Position numbers and translations under genes: made by a program
In this document: in pieces, positions 39,856 to 49,494 of the stretch
How positions within the stretch are numbered: the stretch's first letter is position 1
Layout: each line of letters starts with the position of its first letter
The notes under the pieces: generated by a model
Seen by the model: the letters and a program-made list of their open reading frames with translations, nothing else
What the model was told of the DNA's origin: nothing
The model's database searches: none
Source: Crocinitomicaceae bacterium
GTDB taxonomy: Bacteria; Bacteroidota; Bacteroidia; Flavobacteriales_D; Crocinitomicaceae
Direction: 5' to 3'
Assembly (NCBI GenBank): GCA_029252405.1
Contig: JAQXBM010000007.1
Coordinates: 1 to 64,000 of the forward strand
Length of the DNA stretch: 64,000 nucleotides

Positions 39856-41754
39856 TCACATCGATTTCTCCACAATTTCATCTACTAAACTAGGGTCGAG
39901 AAGGGTAGAAGTATCACCAAAATTGGATTTTTCGCCTTCGGCAATCTTTCTCAGAATTCGTCGCATGATTTTCCCTGATCGCGTCTTTGGAAGACCAGTT
40001 ACCAGTTGAATTTTATCAGGCTTCGCAATTTTTCCAATTCCTTCAGAAACCGAGTTAGTCAATGCAGCAACGATCGTGTCTCGATCTTCAATTTTACTTG
40101 GGTCCACGACAACGTAGGCATAAATTCCTTGGCCCTTGATGTCATGTGGGTACCCCACAACTGCTGATTCAATCGCATACTCATTTGTGTTGATTGCGTC
40201 TTCAATTTCCGCTGTTCCAAAACGGTGTCCGGATACATTAATTACGTCATCAACACGGCCAATAATACGGTACATTCCATCTGCATCTCGCTTCGCTCCA
40301 TCTCCCGTGAAATAGTAATTTTCATAGTTTGAGAAATAGACGTTTTTGCAGCGCTCATGATCTCCATAAGTCGTTCTTAAAATCGACGGCCACGGATGTT
40401 TGATGCAGAGGTAGCCTTCTTGGTCATTCTCTTCAATTTCGTTTCCTTCTCCATCCAAAAGAACAGGTTGAATTCCGGGAAGCGGATATCCTGCATGAGT
40501 AGGATGCATAGGAGATAAATTTCCTAACCCTGAAAGCATAATTCCTCCAGTTTCCGTCTGCCACCACGTATCAACAACAGGACAATTTTTCTTTCCAATA
40601 TTGTCGAAATACCATTGCCAAGCTTCTTCATTGATGGGCTCTCCAACAGATCCAATCACTTTCAAAGAAGAAAGGTCACTGCGATTCACGACATCCAATC
40701 CACAACCCATTAAAGAGCGAATTGCCGTTGGGGCGGTATAAAACTGATTCACCTTGTATTTTTCGCACACTTGCCAGAATCGGCCCGGATCAGGGTAGGT
40801 TGGAACTCCTTCAAAAATAACGGAAGTTGCCCCTGCCAAAAGTGGTCCATAAACGATGTAAGAATGTCCAGTAATCCAGCCGATATCCGCTGTACACCAA
40901 AACACATCACCTTCCTCATATTGAAAAACATTCTGGAAGGAATACGAAGTATACACCATGTATCCGCCGCAGGTATGCACAACACCTTTTGGTTTTCCTG
41001 TTGATCCTGATGTGTACAAAATGAACAACATGTCTTCCGCGTCCATTACTTCAGCTTCGCAAGTAGTTGACTGATCTTCCATGAGTTCGTGGTACCACAA
41101 ATCACGATCAGCTTTCATTTCTGGGTTCGAATGCACGCAGTCAACTACGATCGAATGTTCGACACTCGGACATGTGAGCAATGATTCGTCCACCATGGAT
41201 TTCAAATCAACTTTCTTCATTCCACGATTCAGTCCGTCTGCTGTAATGACCAATTTCGCTTGAGCATCATTGATTCGATCGGCCAAGGCATTTGATGAGA
41301 ATCCAGCGAAAACAATCGAGTGGATGGCGCCAATTCGCGCGCAAGCTAAAATCGCTACCACAGATTCTAAAATCATCGGCATGTAAATACACACGCGATC
41401 ACCTTTTCCAACGCCCAGTCCGCGCATTGCATTCGACAATTTGCACACTTCAGCGTGCAATTCTCGGTATGTGATTTGTTTCCCTTCTGCATTGATATCA
41501 TTCGCTTCCCAAAAGAAAGCAACTTGATCTCCTCGCGTTGCTAAATGACGATCCAACAGGTTTTCAGTAATGTTCAATTGTCCTCCTTCAAACCACTTCA
41601 CTTTGGGCTCGCTAAAATTCCAATTGAGTGTATTCGACCAGGGTTTTTTCCACTCGAAAGTATTGGCGATTTCCGACCAGAAGTCCGCTGGGTTTTCGAC
41701 ACTTTGTGCGTATTTATGCTGATATTCCTCGAAGGAAGTAATGCGTAGGCTCAT
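39856..41754 (-). CDS. acs: acetyl-CoA synthetase
   Basis: AMP-binding motif LYTSGSTGKPKGVVHT; PKTRSGKIMRRILRKIAEG acetylation motif. Confidence 0.96.
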   Translation of the reverse strand: MSLRITSFEEYQHKYAQSVENPADFWSEIANTFEWKKPWSNTLNWNFSEPKVKWFEGGQLNITENLLDRHLATRGDQVAFFWEANDINAEGKQITYRELHAEVCKLSNAMRGLGVGKGDRVCIYMPMILESVVAILACARIGAIHSIVFAGFSSNALADRINDAQAKLVITADGLNRGMKKVDLKSMVDESLLTCPSVEHSIVVDCVHSNPEMKADRDLWYHELMEDQSTTCEAEVMDAEDMLFILYTSGSTGKPKGVVHTCGGYMVYTSYSFQNVFQYEEGDVFWCTADIGWITGHSYIVYGPLLAGATSVIFEGVPTYPDPGRFWQVCEKYKVNQFYTAPTAIRSLMGCGLDVVNRSDLSSLKVIGSVGEPINEEAWQWYFDNIGKKNCPVVDTWWQTETGGIMLSGLGNLSPMHPTHAGYPLPGIQPVLLDGEGNEIEENDQEGYLCIKHPWPSILRTTYGDHERCKNVYFSNYENYYFTGDGAKRDADGMYRIIGRVDDVINVSGHRFGTAEIEDAINTNEYAIESAVVGYPHDIKGQGIYAYVVVDPSKIEDRDTIVAALTNSVSEGIGKIAKPDKIQLVTGLPKTRSGKIMRRILRKIAEGEKSNFGDTSTLLDPSLVDEIVEKSM

Positions 41755-41791
41755 GATTTTTGATTTGAAGACCTAAAATAACAAAAAGAAG

Positions 41792-43438
41792 CTATTCAAG
41801 TCGAAGCAGATACTCATATTCTAGTTCCGATTCTCTTGACCATTCCAGTAAGAAAGACAAAGTCAGCAGGGTAGCACGTTGCGAAGGGTATTTCTTTACA
41901 ACGCTCGCACCTCTGCGCTCTTCAATTTCGAGGTATCCTGCTTCATTGGTGAAGACGAGTGATCCTTTCTCAGCATCCAACAATTCTCGCGTATCCCAAG
42001 TCGGAACAAAGCGCTGAGCGGAGAAATGAATCGAGTGACTTTCATAGGCGTAGAGGTTCACGTCGAGTTTCTTTTTACGAATTTCAGTACCAGCCACAGA
42101 ACTCGATTGATAGCTGAGAAGGTTCGGGTAGAAGTGTGTTGACATGACCAAATTGAAACCAATTGCGACGAGAATAGCAGGAAATAAAATCCTCTCAGGT
42201 CGATTTTTGAGTCCGCGAAAGGCAATCCATGAAAGAATGAATAATCCGCTCAAAATGATGGGCAAAAGCACCGATTCAATTGGGAACACGACGGACATCA
42301 ATACAATCGAGGCGATCCAAAATAACTGCATAAATCCGAAGTGATATTTCGCCAACTTTTCGCGCAGCTGATCAGAAAATCCAAAGATGAAATTAGCGGT
42401 TAGAATTGCTGCAAACGGGAAGATCACAAAGATATAATGGGGAAGCTTATAATGAGATAATGAGAGCGCGATGAAGATCAAAATGAATCCTCCAAGGGTA
42501 ATAAATTCTCCTTGCAACGTGACCTTCTGGAGGAGCTTTCTGATCAAGTTTCTCACTTTAACAAAAAGCGCTGGAACAAAGAAGAAAATCCAAGGTTGAA
42601 AGTCCCATAAAATCGAATGGGTGAAGAAGAAATAACCCGAGTCGTTTGACCAGTAATTCTCTCCCGTAATTCGACCAAAACTTTGCGTCCAAAAGAAGAA
42701 CTTAAGTCCAGATGGGCCTTCCAATCCATACACCGTTTTTTCAGGATGGAGATCGAATTGAGTGTACAATCCGTAGCACATAGGAAAAAGCAAAATACCG
42801 ACCAAAATCAGGAGTAAAATCCACCTTGGATTGAAGATGTTTTTCCATTGTTTTTTGAGGAGGAATTCGGTCCCAAATGCTGCGGCGAGAATGACCAAAA
42901 TCAGCGGTCCTTTTGACATCATTGCACCTGCAATTCCGACCGCTAAAAGAATGAAATGAATGCTCTTTTTGGTTTGAAGGTACGCCGCCATTTGCCAAAC
43001 TGAAAACATAGTTAAACCGAGTAGCATCGAATCAGTTCGGACATCATTCGTAATCAAGAATAAAGCTTGAGTTGACGCTAAAATCAAGGCTGATGCGAGC
43101 GCAATTTGTTTCGAATAATACAATCGTGCAAATCGGAAAGTGCTGTAAATTCCTAGCAATGTGATTAACACCGAAGGCAGTTTGTACGAGAAGTTGGAGA
43201 TCCCAAATGCCATGTAAGAAACGGCGGTTGTCCAAAAAAGGAGGGGAGGTTTGTCCAGGTAATCTTTGCCGTGCTCGTATACATGCAGAAAGGACTTTGT
43301 CCAGCTCATTTCCATAGAAATCACGGAGTATTGAGCGGCATCGACCTCCATCACGTCGATGAACAGGTTGAAAAAGTACACAATGAATATCCCTCCAAAG
43401 ATTAGATGGTATCGGTATTTCCAGAGGAATTCATTCAT
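41792..43438 (-). CDS. glycosyltransferase family 39 (ArnT/PMT-like)
   Basis: Multi-TM; EVDAAQYSVISMEM and GKDYLDKPPLLFWTTA motifs. Confidence 0.82.
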   Translation of the reverse strand: MNEFLWKYRYHLIFGGIFIVYFFNLFIDVMEVDAAQYSVISMEMSWTKSFLHVYEHGKDYLDKPPLLFWTTAVSYMAFGISNFSYKLPSVLITLLGIYSTFRFARLYYSKQIALASALILASTQALFLITNDVRTDSMLLGLTMFSVWQMAAYLQTKKSIHFILLAVGIAGAMMSKGPLILVILAAAFGTEFLLKKQWKNIFNPRWILLLILVGILLFPMCYGLYTQFDLHPEKTVYGLEGPSGLKFFFWTQSFGRITGENYWSNDSGYFFFTHSILWDFQPWIFFFVPALFVKVRNLIRKLLQKVTLQGEFITLGGFILIFIALSLSHYKLPHYIFVIFPFAAILTANFIFGFSDQLREKLAKYHFGFMQLFWIASIVLMSVVFPIESVLLPIILSGLFILSWIAFRGLKNRPERILFPAILVAIGFNLVMSTHFYPNLLSYQSSSVAGTEIRKKKLDVNLYAYESHSIHFSAQRFVPTWDTRELLDAEKGSLVFTNEAGYLEIEERRGASVVKKYPSQRATLLTLSFLLEWSRESELEYEYLLRLE

Positions 43439-43611
43439 TCAAGAGTACGTTTTGAACTTCTAAAATTAGTGATTCAAAAGTAAGGGCAGCAGATTTTGCT
43501 TCTTTTTGAGTTGATTGTTCGTTTGAATAACAAGAATTGCACGATGCATTTTTTTAAGAATTCTCGATTGATGAAGATTAAATCCATTATATTTGCAATC
43601 CCAATTTACAT

Positions 43612-43693
43612 ACCCATGTGGCGGAATTGGTAGACGTGCACGCTTGAGGGGCGTGTGTCCTAGGACGTGTGGGTTCGACTCCCATCGTGGGTA
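43612..43693 (+). tRNA. tRNA-Leu (anticodon GAG)
   Basis: Acceptor ACCCATG/CGTGGGT, anticodon stem CACGC-TTGAGGG-GCGTG, long variable arm, T arm GTGGGTTCGACTCCCAT; discriminator A. Confidence 0.95.
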
Positions 43694-43703
43694 CAAAAAA
43701 TAC

Positions 43704-43752
43704 AGGGTGAGTGTAAAGAGCGAGAGCGATTGACATTCACCCTTATTTTTTT
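43704..43752 (+). terminator. intrinsic terminator downstream of tRNA-Leu
   Basis: AGGGTGAGTGT...ACATTCACCCT stem followed by TTATTTTTTT. Confidence 0.8.
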
Positions 43753-43763
43753 CTGAGCACCCG

Positions 43764-43837
43764 CACTCAAACTCACACTAAATCTTGTCATTGAAAATCT
43801 GAAGTTTTACCTCAACTTTCTCACTCAAACTCACACT
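43764..43837. repeat. two copies of CACTCAAACTCACACT (43764-43779 and 43822-43837)
   Basis: Exact 16-bp direct repeat. Confidence 0.85.
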
Positions 43838-43867
43838 TTTTCTATGTAGGCTGAGCGGAGCCGAAGT

Positions 43868-44344
43868 CTACTTCAAATGAAACGCAGTAAATACCGCAAC
43901 AAACACAATGGCAGCCTCTGCTTCTTCAGAAATGTCACCATCAATGTCAATGTCCCAACGCTCGAAGTTATTCGAAAAAATCGTTCTAACAGAACCATCT
44001 GCATCACCAGAGATATCCCAGCGTTCTAGATCATCGTTAAAAACAGTTTTTACACGAATTGTCTGATCTCCATCGCGAATTTCCCATTGATCAAAGTCGT
44101 TAGAGAAAATCGTTTTTAAAGTCACACCAGAACCAACAGTCCACGAGTCCCAATCATTTGAAAATTGAGTGCGGATAGCAATCGAGCCAAATTTCCAGCT
44201 GTCCCAATCGTCGGTGAAGGTTGTTCTGATGGTAATTCCGTCCCAACGCCATTGCGATTGATCCTTGGTGAAAGTTGTTGAAAGCGATTGCGCGCTGGTC
44301 GTAAAACTCAGTGCCGCGATGAATATTACAAGAAGCTGTTTCAT
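43868..44344 (-). CDS. secreted protein of six ~20-aa TxFxxDxxxW repeats
   Basis: Signal peptide then repeats TTFTKDQSQW / TTFTDDWDSW / TQFSNDWDSW / TIFSNDFDQW / TVFNDDLERW / TIFSNNFERW. Confidence 0.75.
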   Translation of the reverse strand: MKQLLVIFIAALSFTTSAQSLSTTFTKDQSQWRWDGITIRTTFTDDWDSWKFGSIAIRTQFSNDWDSWTVGSGVTLKTIFSNDFDQWEIRDGDQTIRVKTVFNDDLERWDISGDADGSVRTIFSNNFERWDIDIDGDISEEAEAAIVFVAVFTAFHLK

Positions 44345-44353
44345 ATCTATTCG

Positions 44354-45544
44354 TTAAAGTACAACATTTGTTTCTTTGTCGAAGCGCTTGTACGAAACTA
44401 TTACCGCTAAGACCGCAAGTGTGATCATTACAGCAAAACTCAAGCCAACTAATCCACCATCGAGTGTGCCTGCAATGAGTTCTTTTGTAGCGAGAACGAT
44501 ATTCACAATCGGAATGCACGCTGTCAAGATGTTTAGCTCGATTCCTGGGAAGAAACCGACCATCGCAGGAAGTACCACAATGATGTTCAGAGGAGTAATA
44601 ATACTTTGTGCTTCCTTGAAGCTTTTCGCATACACTGCTATCGGAATCATCAGCCCAGCGAAGAATACGGTTAAAGGGAAGAGTAATCCAAATAGCATTA
44701 AAATAAATTTCGGACTGAGTACACTATGAATGACATTCAAGATTTCGGGATTGTCAACAATGTCAAACACTTCAATTGATAAGAAGAGTCCGAGCAAGGC
44801 GAAAGTCGATGCTAGGAGTCCAGAAAGTACTACTACGCCCATTTTCCCAAATAAGATTTGCCATCGAGCCACAGGAGTCGTCAGAAGTGTTTCTATCGTC
44901 CCGCGTTCCTTTTCTCCAGTAAATAAATCAATTGCAGGATACATACATCCGATAAATCCAAATGCGATGAAAATGTAGGGAAGGAATCCACCTGCTAATT
45001 TTCCAATCATTTCTTTCGAGGAAGCAACATTCGAGTAGTTAATTTCTAACGGTCGAATCTCTTCTTCGTTGATTTCTAAATCGAGGTAGCGTTCTTGCTT
45101 CGCAATGGATTCAACCGTCTCCAAATAAGCTTCCGCTCGATCCTGCATTCCTAAATCAGTCGCATTGAAGAAAACGGTCACTCCAGCTGGCTTTTTCATC
45201 TCCATCGACATGTCGAAATCTGGACTTGGGTAAATTCCAATTTGCGCTGAATCCAGTTTGATTGCAGCTTTCAATTCTGCCGTGTCTTTGTAGGTCGTAA
45301 TGTTCTTTTTTCCGAGTGACTCAGGCAATAATTCCAGTTGAGAAATAACGTAGTTATCGGTTTCGCCGACCACACCAATTTCAATGGTTTTTTCAGCTGC
45401 TTCCTTAGAAAATGATTCCGAAACAGTCACAAATAAGCTGAGAATAATCGGGAAGATGAGCACTGGAATAACCAGCATCATGATGAGCGTTCTACGATCA
45501 CGCAGCGTATCCTTGAGTTCTTTTTTGAATATTGTAAAAATCAT
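44354..45544 (-). CDS. ABC-2 type transporter permease (NatB-like)
   Basis: FKKELKDTLRDRRTLIMMLVIPVLIFPIIL; GEKERGTIETLLTTPVARWQILFGK. Confidence 0.9.
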   Translation of the reverse strand: MIFTIFKKELKDTLRDRRTLIMMLVIPVLIFPIILSLFVTVSESFSKEAAEKTIEIGVVGETDNYVISQLELLPESLGKKNITTYKDTAELKAAIKLDSAQIGIYPSPDFDMSMEMKKPAGVTVFFNATDLGMQDRAEAYLETVESIAKQERYLDLEINEEEIRPLEINYSNVASSKEMIGKLAGGFLPYIFIAFGFIGCMYPAIDLFTGEKERGTIETLLTTPVARWQILFGKMGVVVLSGLLASTFALLGLFLSIEVFDIVDNPEILNVIHSVLSPKFILMLFGLLFPLTVFFAGLMIPIAVYAKSFKEAQSIITPLNIIVVLPAMVGFFPGIELNILTACIPIVNIVLATKELIAGTLDGGLVGLSFAVMITLAVLAVIVSYKRFDKETNVVL

Positions 45545-46317
45545 GCATTCTCAAGTTTTGAAGCGTTGACAATTCGGATGAATTCCGCTGTAAGATTTGG
45601 AGCTTCCATATTCTCTCTGAAGTCTCCCATCGTTCCGTTGTAGAGTAAATTTCCTTTATGAATAATCGCAATATCATCGCAGAGCAAATCAACCTCGCTC
45701 ATGATATGACTTGAGAAGATGACTGTTTTCCCTTCCGCCTTGCAATCGCGAATCAGTTTGATAATGTTCTCGGCTGTAATGACGTCCAATCCACTTGTTG
45801 GCTCATCAAAAACCACAACTTCAGGATCGTGAATCATTGTGCGGCAAATCGACACTTTTTGCTTCATTCCAGTTGAAAGTTTACCAATGCGTTTCCCTTG
45901 AAACTCATGCATGTCTAGCAAAGTGTAAAGTTTCTCTTTTCGTTGAGCACACACGTTCTTAGGAATGTCGTACAAATCAGCGAAGTACTGAATTAATTCA
46001 TTCGGAGTCAATCGAGCGTACAAGCCAGTTGAACCAGTCAAAAAACCAATTTTCTTTCTTGCTTCGCGCGGATTTTTACTCACATCGATCCCACTAATCT
46101 TGATACTTCCATCAGAAGGTTTAAAAATGGTCGAAAGCATCCGCATCGTTGTTGTCTTTCCAGCTCCATTAGGGCCAAGAAGTGAAAAAATGCGACCTGG
46201 CTGACAGGTGAAGCTAATTCCGTTAACGGCGACAGCCTTTGAATCAGTGGTGTTTAGTTCTTTTCGCTGTTGTCTGGAAAGCGAAAATTCCTTTCTTAAG
46301 TTGGTAACCTCAATCAT
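45541..46317 (-). CDS. ABC transporter ATP-binding protein (NatA-like)
   Basis: Walker A GPNGAGKTT, KLSTGMKQK, VVVFDEPTSGLD. Confidence 0.94.
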   Translation of the reverse strand: MIEVTNLRKEFSLSRQQRKELNTTDSKAVAVNGISFTCQPGRIFSLLGPNGAGKTTTMRMLSTIFKPSDGSIKISGIDVSKNPREARKKIGFLTGSTGLYARLTPNELIQYFADLYDIPKNVCAQRKEKLYTLLDMHEFQGKRIGKLSTGMKQKVSICRTMIHDPEVVVFDEPTSGLDVITAENIIKLIRDCKAEGKTVIFSSHIMSEVDLLCDDIAIIHKGNLLYNGTMGDFRENMEAPNLTAEFIRIVNASKLENA

Positions 46318-46428
46318 ATAGTTTGATTTTCAAGCTAAAAATCGTCAATTGAGAGGAACTAGCCAACCTTTTTACAGGAACGGGTTGAATTCAATATAAA
46401 AGAAATATGGGGCACGTGCAGCGGAAAG

Positions 46429-47439
46429 CTACTCACAAATACGTCCTTTGTGAACGCCACTGTGAAACATTTCATCAATGCTCTTCATATCCTCCAATAA
46501 CTCTTCTGAAGGCGGAGTATTTTGCAATTTACTAAGGTCAGGCTGACCAGCATCTACCCAAGCCGTGTACCAAATTGAACCAACAGCAAAGATCGCAGCG
46601 CGTAAACGACGTTCGACCATTCCGTTCATTCGTTTGTGGTATTCTTGAGAGAACTCGTAAGAGTAAACTTTCACTGTTGTGTTTCCTCTGCGTTCGAAAC
46701 TGTATTTTTTATCGGAGTCCATTTCTACGGTTAATTCGCGTTCGATTTTCAAGACTGAATCTACTGCCAAGTGAGATGCTTTGACGCGATCCCAAATGTA
46801 AGAACGAACATCTTCCACGTATTCCGATTTCCCAATGAAGTAATCGTAGTTTTCATCATTGATCTCAACCAGACGGCTTTCCCATAATCCGTGAATGCCC
46901 TTTTGATTGGTCAATTGCCCGTTGTAATTTTCAGTTGTGTGCAAGGGAACGTGAGCATCACCAATGTAATGTCCAATATCCGCTGAGTACTTGAGAATTA
47001 AATCGACGTTTTTGCTTTCGAAGGCGCGTTGCAATCGGAACTTCATCACTTCGATGTGCCATGGAACAATTCCGTAGGCTTGAAGCGTATCTTCAGAAAA
47101 TTTCTCGACTGCGTCGTTCCACCGTTGAGGCATGATTTCGAATGGATCTTGCCCGTCATGAACGTAATGATCAATGTCGATATAATGACGCTGAGCTTCA
47201 CCATCCATAGCGTATCTGCGCTTATCTGGATCGACTGAGTGTTCCGTTAAAAATTCAATGTGTTCCTTGTAGAAACCGAACATTTCTTGAGGAAGTGTGA
47301 ACGTCGCGATTCTGTTAATGCGCTGGTGTCCAAAAAATCCCCATTTCTTCTTTCGTTGATCGCTTTTGTATGTAAATGCTATCAGAAAGACTGGCAGAAT
47401 CACCAGAAAAGTCCATTTATAGTTTGACCAATTTACCAT
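46429..47439 (-). CDS. zinc-dependent phospholipase C / S1-P1 nuclease-like protein
   Basis: WGFFGHQRINRIATFTLP, DIGHYIGDAHVPLHTTENYNGQ metal-binding pattern. Confidence 0.78.
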   Translation of the reverse strand: MVNWSNYKWTFLVILPVFLIAFTYKSDQRKKKWGFFGHQRINRIATFTLPQEMFGFYKEHIEFLTEHSVDPDKRRYAMDGEAQRHYIDIDHYVHDGQDPFEIMPQRWNDAVEKFSEDTLQAYGIVPWHIEVMKFRLQRAFESKNVDLILKYSADIGHYIGDAHVPLHTTENYNGQLTNQKGIHGLWESRLVEINDENYDYFIGKSEYVEDVRSYIWDRVKASHLAVDSVLKIERELTVEMDSDKKYSFERRGNTTVKVYSYEFSQEYHKRMNGMVERRLRAAIFAVGSIWYTAWVDAGQPDLSKLQNTPPSEELLEDMKSIDEMFHSGVHKGRICE

Positions 47440-48136
47440 CTTTCAATATTGGAATCACGTTTGTTTGGTTTGGAGTAAGACAATATTTGATGTCTTCGTT
47501 TAAGTTCAAATTCTTCAACCTACGTCGGTGAGAGCTAGCTTTTAAGAACCCCATGTATCGATCCCACGCTGAAAGGTACAAATATTTTGCCGCAATTGAA
47601 GAATCCTCGTCAGAGGTGAAATTCCCAGTGCCGAGCAGGTACTCAGAAATGGCTCCAGCGCAGATCGTATCTTCCAAATTGAACTTGTCTTGCCAACCTG
47701 AACAAAGACAAAGCGTATTCTTGTTTTGTTCAACTAGCCACTCACACAAAGCATCAAGATTGTTCAAGGAACCAACAACTACAGTTTCGGCATCTTTTGC
47801 AATATCGAGTGCTTTCGTTCCATTGGTTGTTGTTAAAACGACATCTTTTCCTTTTAACTCATCATTCATGTATGAGTAAGGTGAGTTTCCAAAATCGAAT
47901 CCTTCAACGATTTGACCTTTTCTCTCGGCTCCAACCAAATACCCTTTATCTTTATATTCTTGAGCTTTTTCGATGGACGAAACGGGAATGATCGAGTTTA
48001 TTCCATTGTGAAATGCTGCGCAAATAGCTGATGTAGCGCGCAATACATCGATCACTACAACTATTTCATATTCATCTTTAAAGTATTCGTATTCTCCAGG
48101 AGTGAAGCAAACTTCAATGTGTTTTCGGTTGTCCAT
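47417..48136 (-). CDS. comB: 2-phosphosulfolactate phosphatase family protein
   Basis: VVIDVLRATSAICAAFHNG; LTTTNGTKAL. Confidence 0.88.
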   Translation of the reverse strand: MDNRKHIEVCFTPGEYEYFKDEYEIVVVIDVLRATSAICAAFHNGINSIIPVSSIEKAQEYKDKGYLVGAERKGQIVEGFDFGNSPYSYMNDELKGKDVVLTTTNGTKALDIAKDAETVVVGSLNNLDALCEWLVEQNKNTLCLCSGWQDKFNLEDTICAGAISEYLLGTGNFTSDEDSSIAAKYLYLSAWDRYMGFLKASSHRRRLKNLNLNEDIKYCLTPNQTNVIPILKDGKLVKL

Positions 48137-48189
48137 GCGGCAAAAATAATTAAAACTGAGTTCGATTTAGAAAAGCATTCAGGTTTAAA

Positions 48190-49191
48190 TCAATTTGTTT
48201 GGTTATATCGGATTCGTCTAACAAGTTTCAGACTTGGTTTTTCGACCAGAATGTAGAATAAATATGAACCGAAATAGGCAACTGCAAATGCTCCTAGAAT
48301 TAGGGCGAATTTGAAGAGTGCCGAGTCGGCGTAGCGCAGGGTAAAGTAAAGAAACCAGCCCCCAAGTATGCCGTGCATCAGGTAAAAGCTATAGGATGTG
48401 ACCCCAGCGAATTCAAGTAGTTTGCTCTTTGTTTCTACAAATAGGATTACTGGAATTGAGATTAACGGTATCACGCAGTAAAACAGTGCTTGATTCAGGA
48501 AGAAATCAGCAGATCCAATACCAATAATAGCTAACAATTGGACAGCGGAATAAGTCTTCTTGCTGAATAAAATCAAGGCGATCCCAACCGCGAAATATGA
48601 AGTGAATTCAATAAAGGTTCCTCGCAAGTCCCAGAAATAGTTGGCGCTCAGTGACGCCACCACCAAAAACATTAATGAGGCAAATGGATACTTTCTGATC
48701 AGCATAAAGGCGAACCCAAGGAATAAATAGAATTGAAACTCAACACTCAATGTCCAAAAAATAGGATTGTACCATTCTTCGCCTACAAAGTTTGCCGTAA
48801 GCGTAAGGTTGGCAATGAGCTGTTTAGCGGAGAACAGCACTGGTTCGCCCAAATACACTTGGAATAGTGCGTTTATTGCAAGAATGCATAAAACACAAAT
48901 GATCATCGGAACCATGATTCTCACGATTCGCTTCAAAATGAAGGGAATGAAAAGCGAAAGCGAATAGTTGTAACGCTCAAGATGCATGTACATCACATAT
49001 CCAGAGATGATAAAAAACACGCAAATTGATCCGTGAATAAATGGATCAACAAATTCCAAAATAGCATTATCAGGACTAACAAAAGAGCCGTATTGATTTT
49101 CGAAATGCAAAAAATGGTACAAAGCAACTATGAACGCGCAAACACCACGAGCACTATCAAGAATAGCTATTTTGGGAGTTGATGTCGACAT
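48190..49191 (-). CDS. acyltransferase family 3 protein
   Basis: Multi-TM; RGVCAFIVALYHFLHF; CVFFIISGYVMYMHLERY. Confidence 0.88.
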   Translation of the reverse strand: MSTSTPKIAILDSARGVCAFIVALYHFLHFENQYGSFVSPDNAILEFVDPFIHGSICVFFIISGYVMYMHLERYNYSLSLFIPFILKRIVRIMVPMIICVLCILAINALFQVYLGEPVLFSAKQLIANLTLTANFVGEEWYNPIFWTLSVEFQFYLFLGFAFMLIRKYPFASLMFLVVASLSANYFWDLRGTFIEFTSYFAVGIALILFSKKTYSAVQLLAIIGIGSADFFLNQALFYCVIPLISIPVILFVETKSKLLEFAGVTSYSFYLMHGILGGWFLYFTLRYADSALFKFALILGAFAVAYFGSYLFYILVEKPSLKLVRRIRYNQTN

Positions 49192-49194
49192 TGA

Positions 49195-49494
49195 CTAGCC
49201 TTCAGAAATTGGTTTCAAGTATTTTGCATCAACCCAAAAAGTGGCAAAGGGAAGGAGGGATGCCAGCCATGAGATTCCCATTTTCTTCCAATTCCATTTT
49301 TGATCCTTCCCCACAACGTACACCCAAAGGATATACGCGATAAATAGAATTCCGTGTGCCATGCCCACAATTTTGTTGGGCATTCCAATCTCGTACATGT
49401 ATTTCAATGGCATCGTTAACGCGAAAAGGAGGTAGGAAATTCCTTCCATGATTGCGAGAATGCGAAGTTGACCTAGCGCGGTTTTTAAATTCAT
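49195..49494 (-). CDS. DUF3817-like membrane protein
   Basis: LRILAIMEGISYLLFALTMPLKYMYEIGMPNKIVGMAHGILFIAY. Confidence 0.82.
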   Translation of the reverse strand: MNLKTALGQLRILAIMEGISYLLFALTMPLKYMYEIGMPNKIVGMAHGILFIAYILWVYVVGKDQKWNWKKMGISWLASLLPFATFWVDAKYLKPISEG

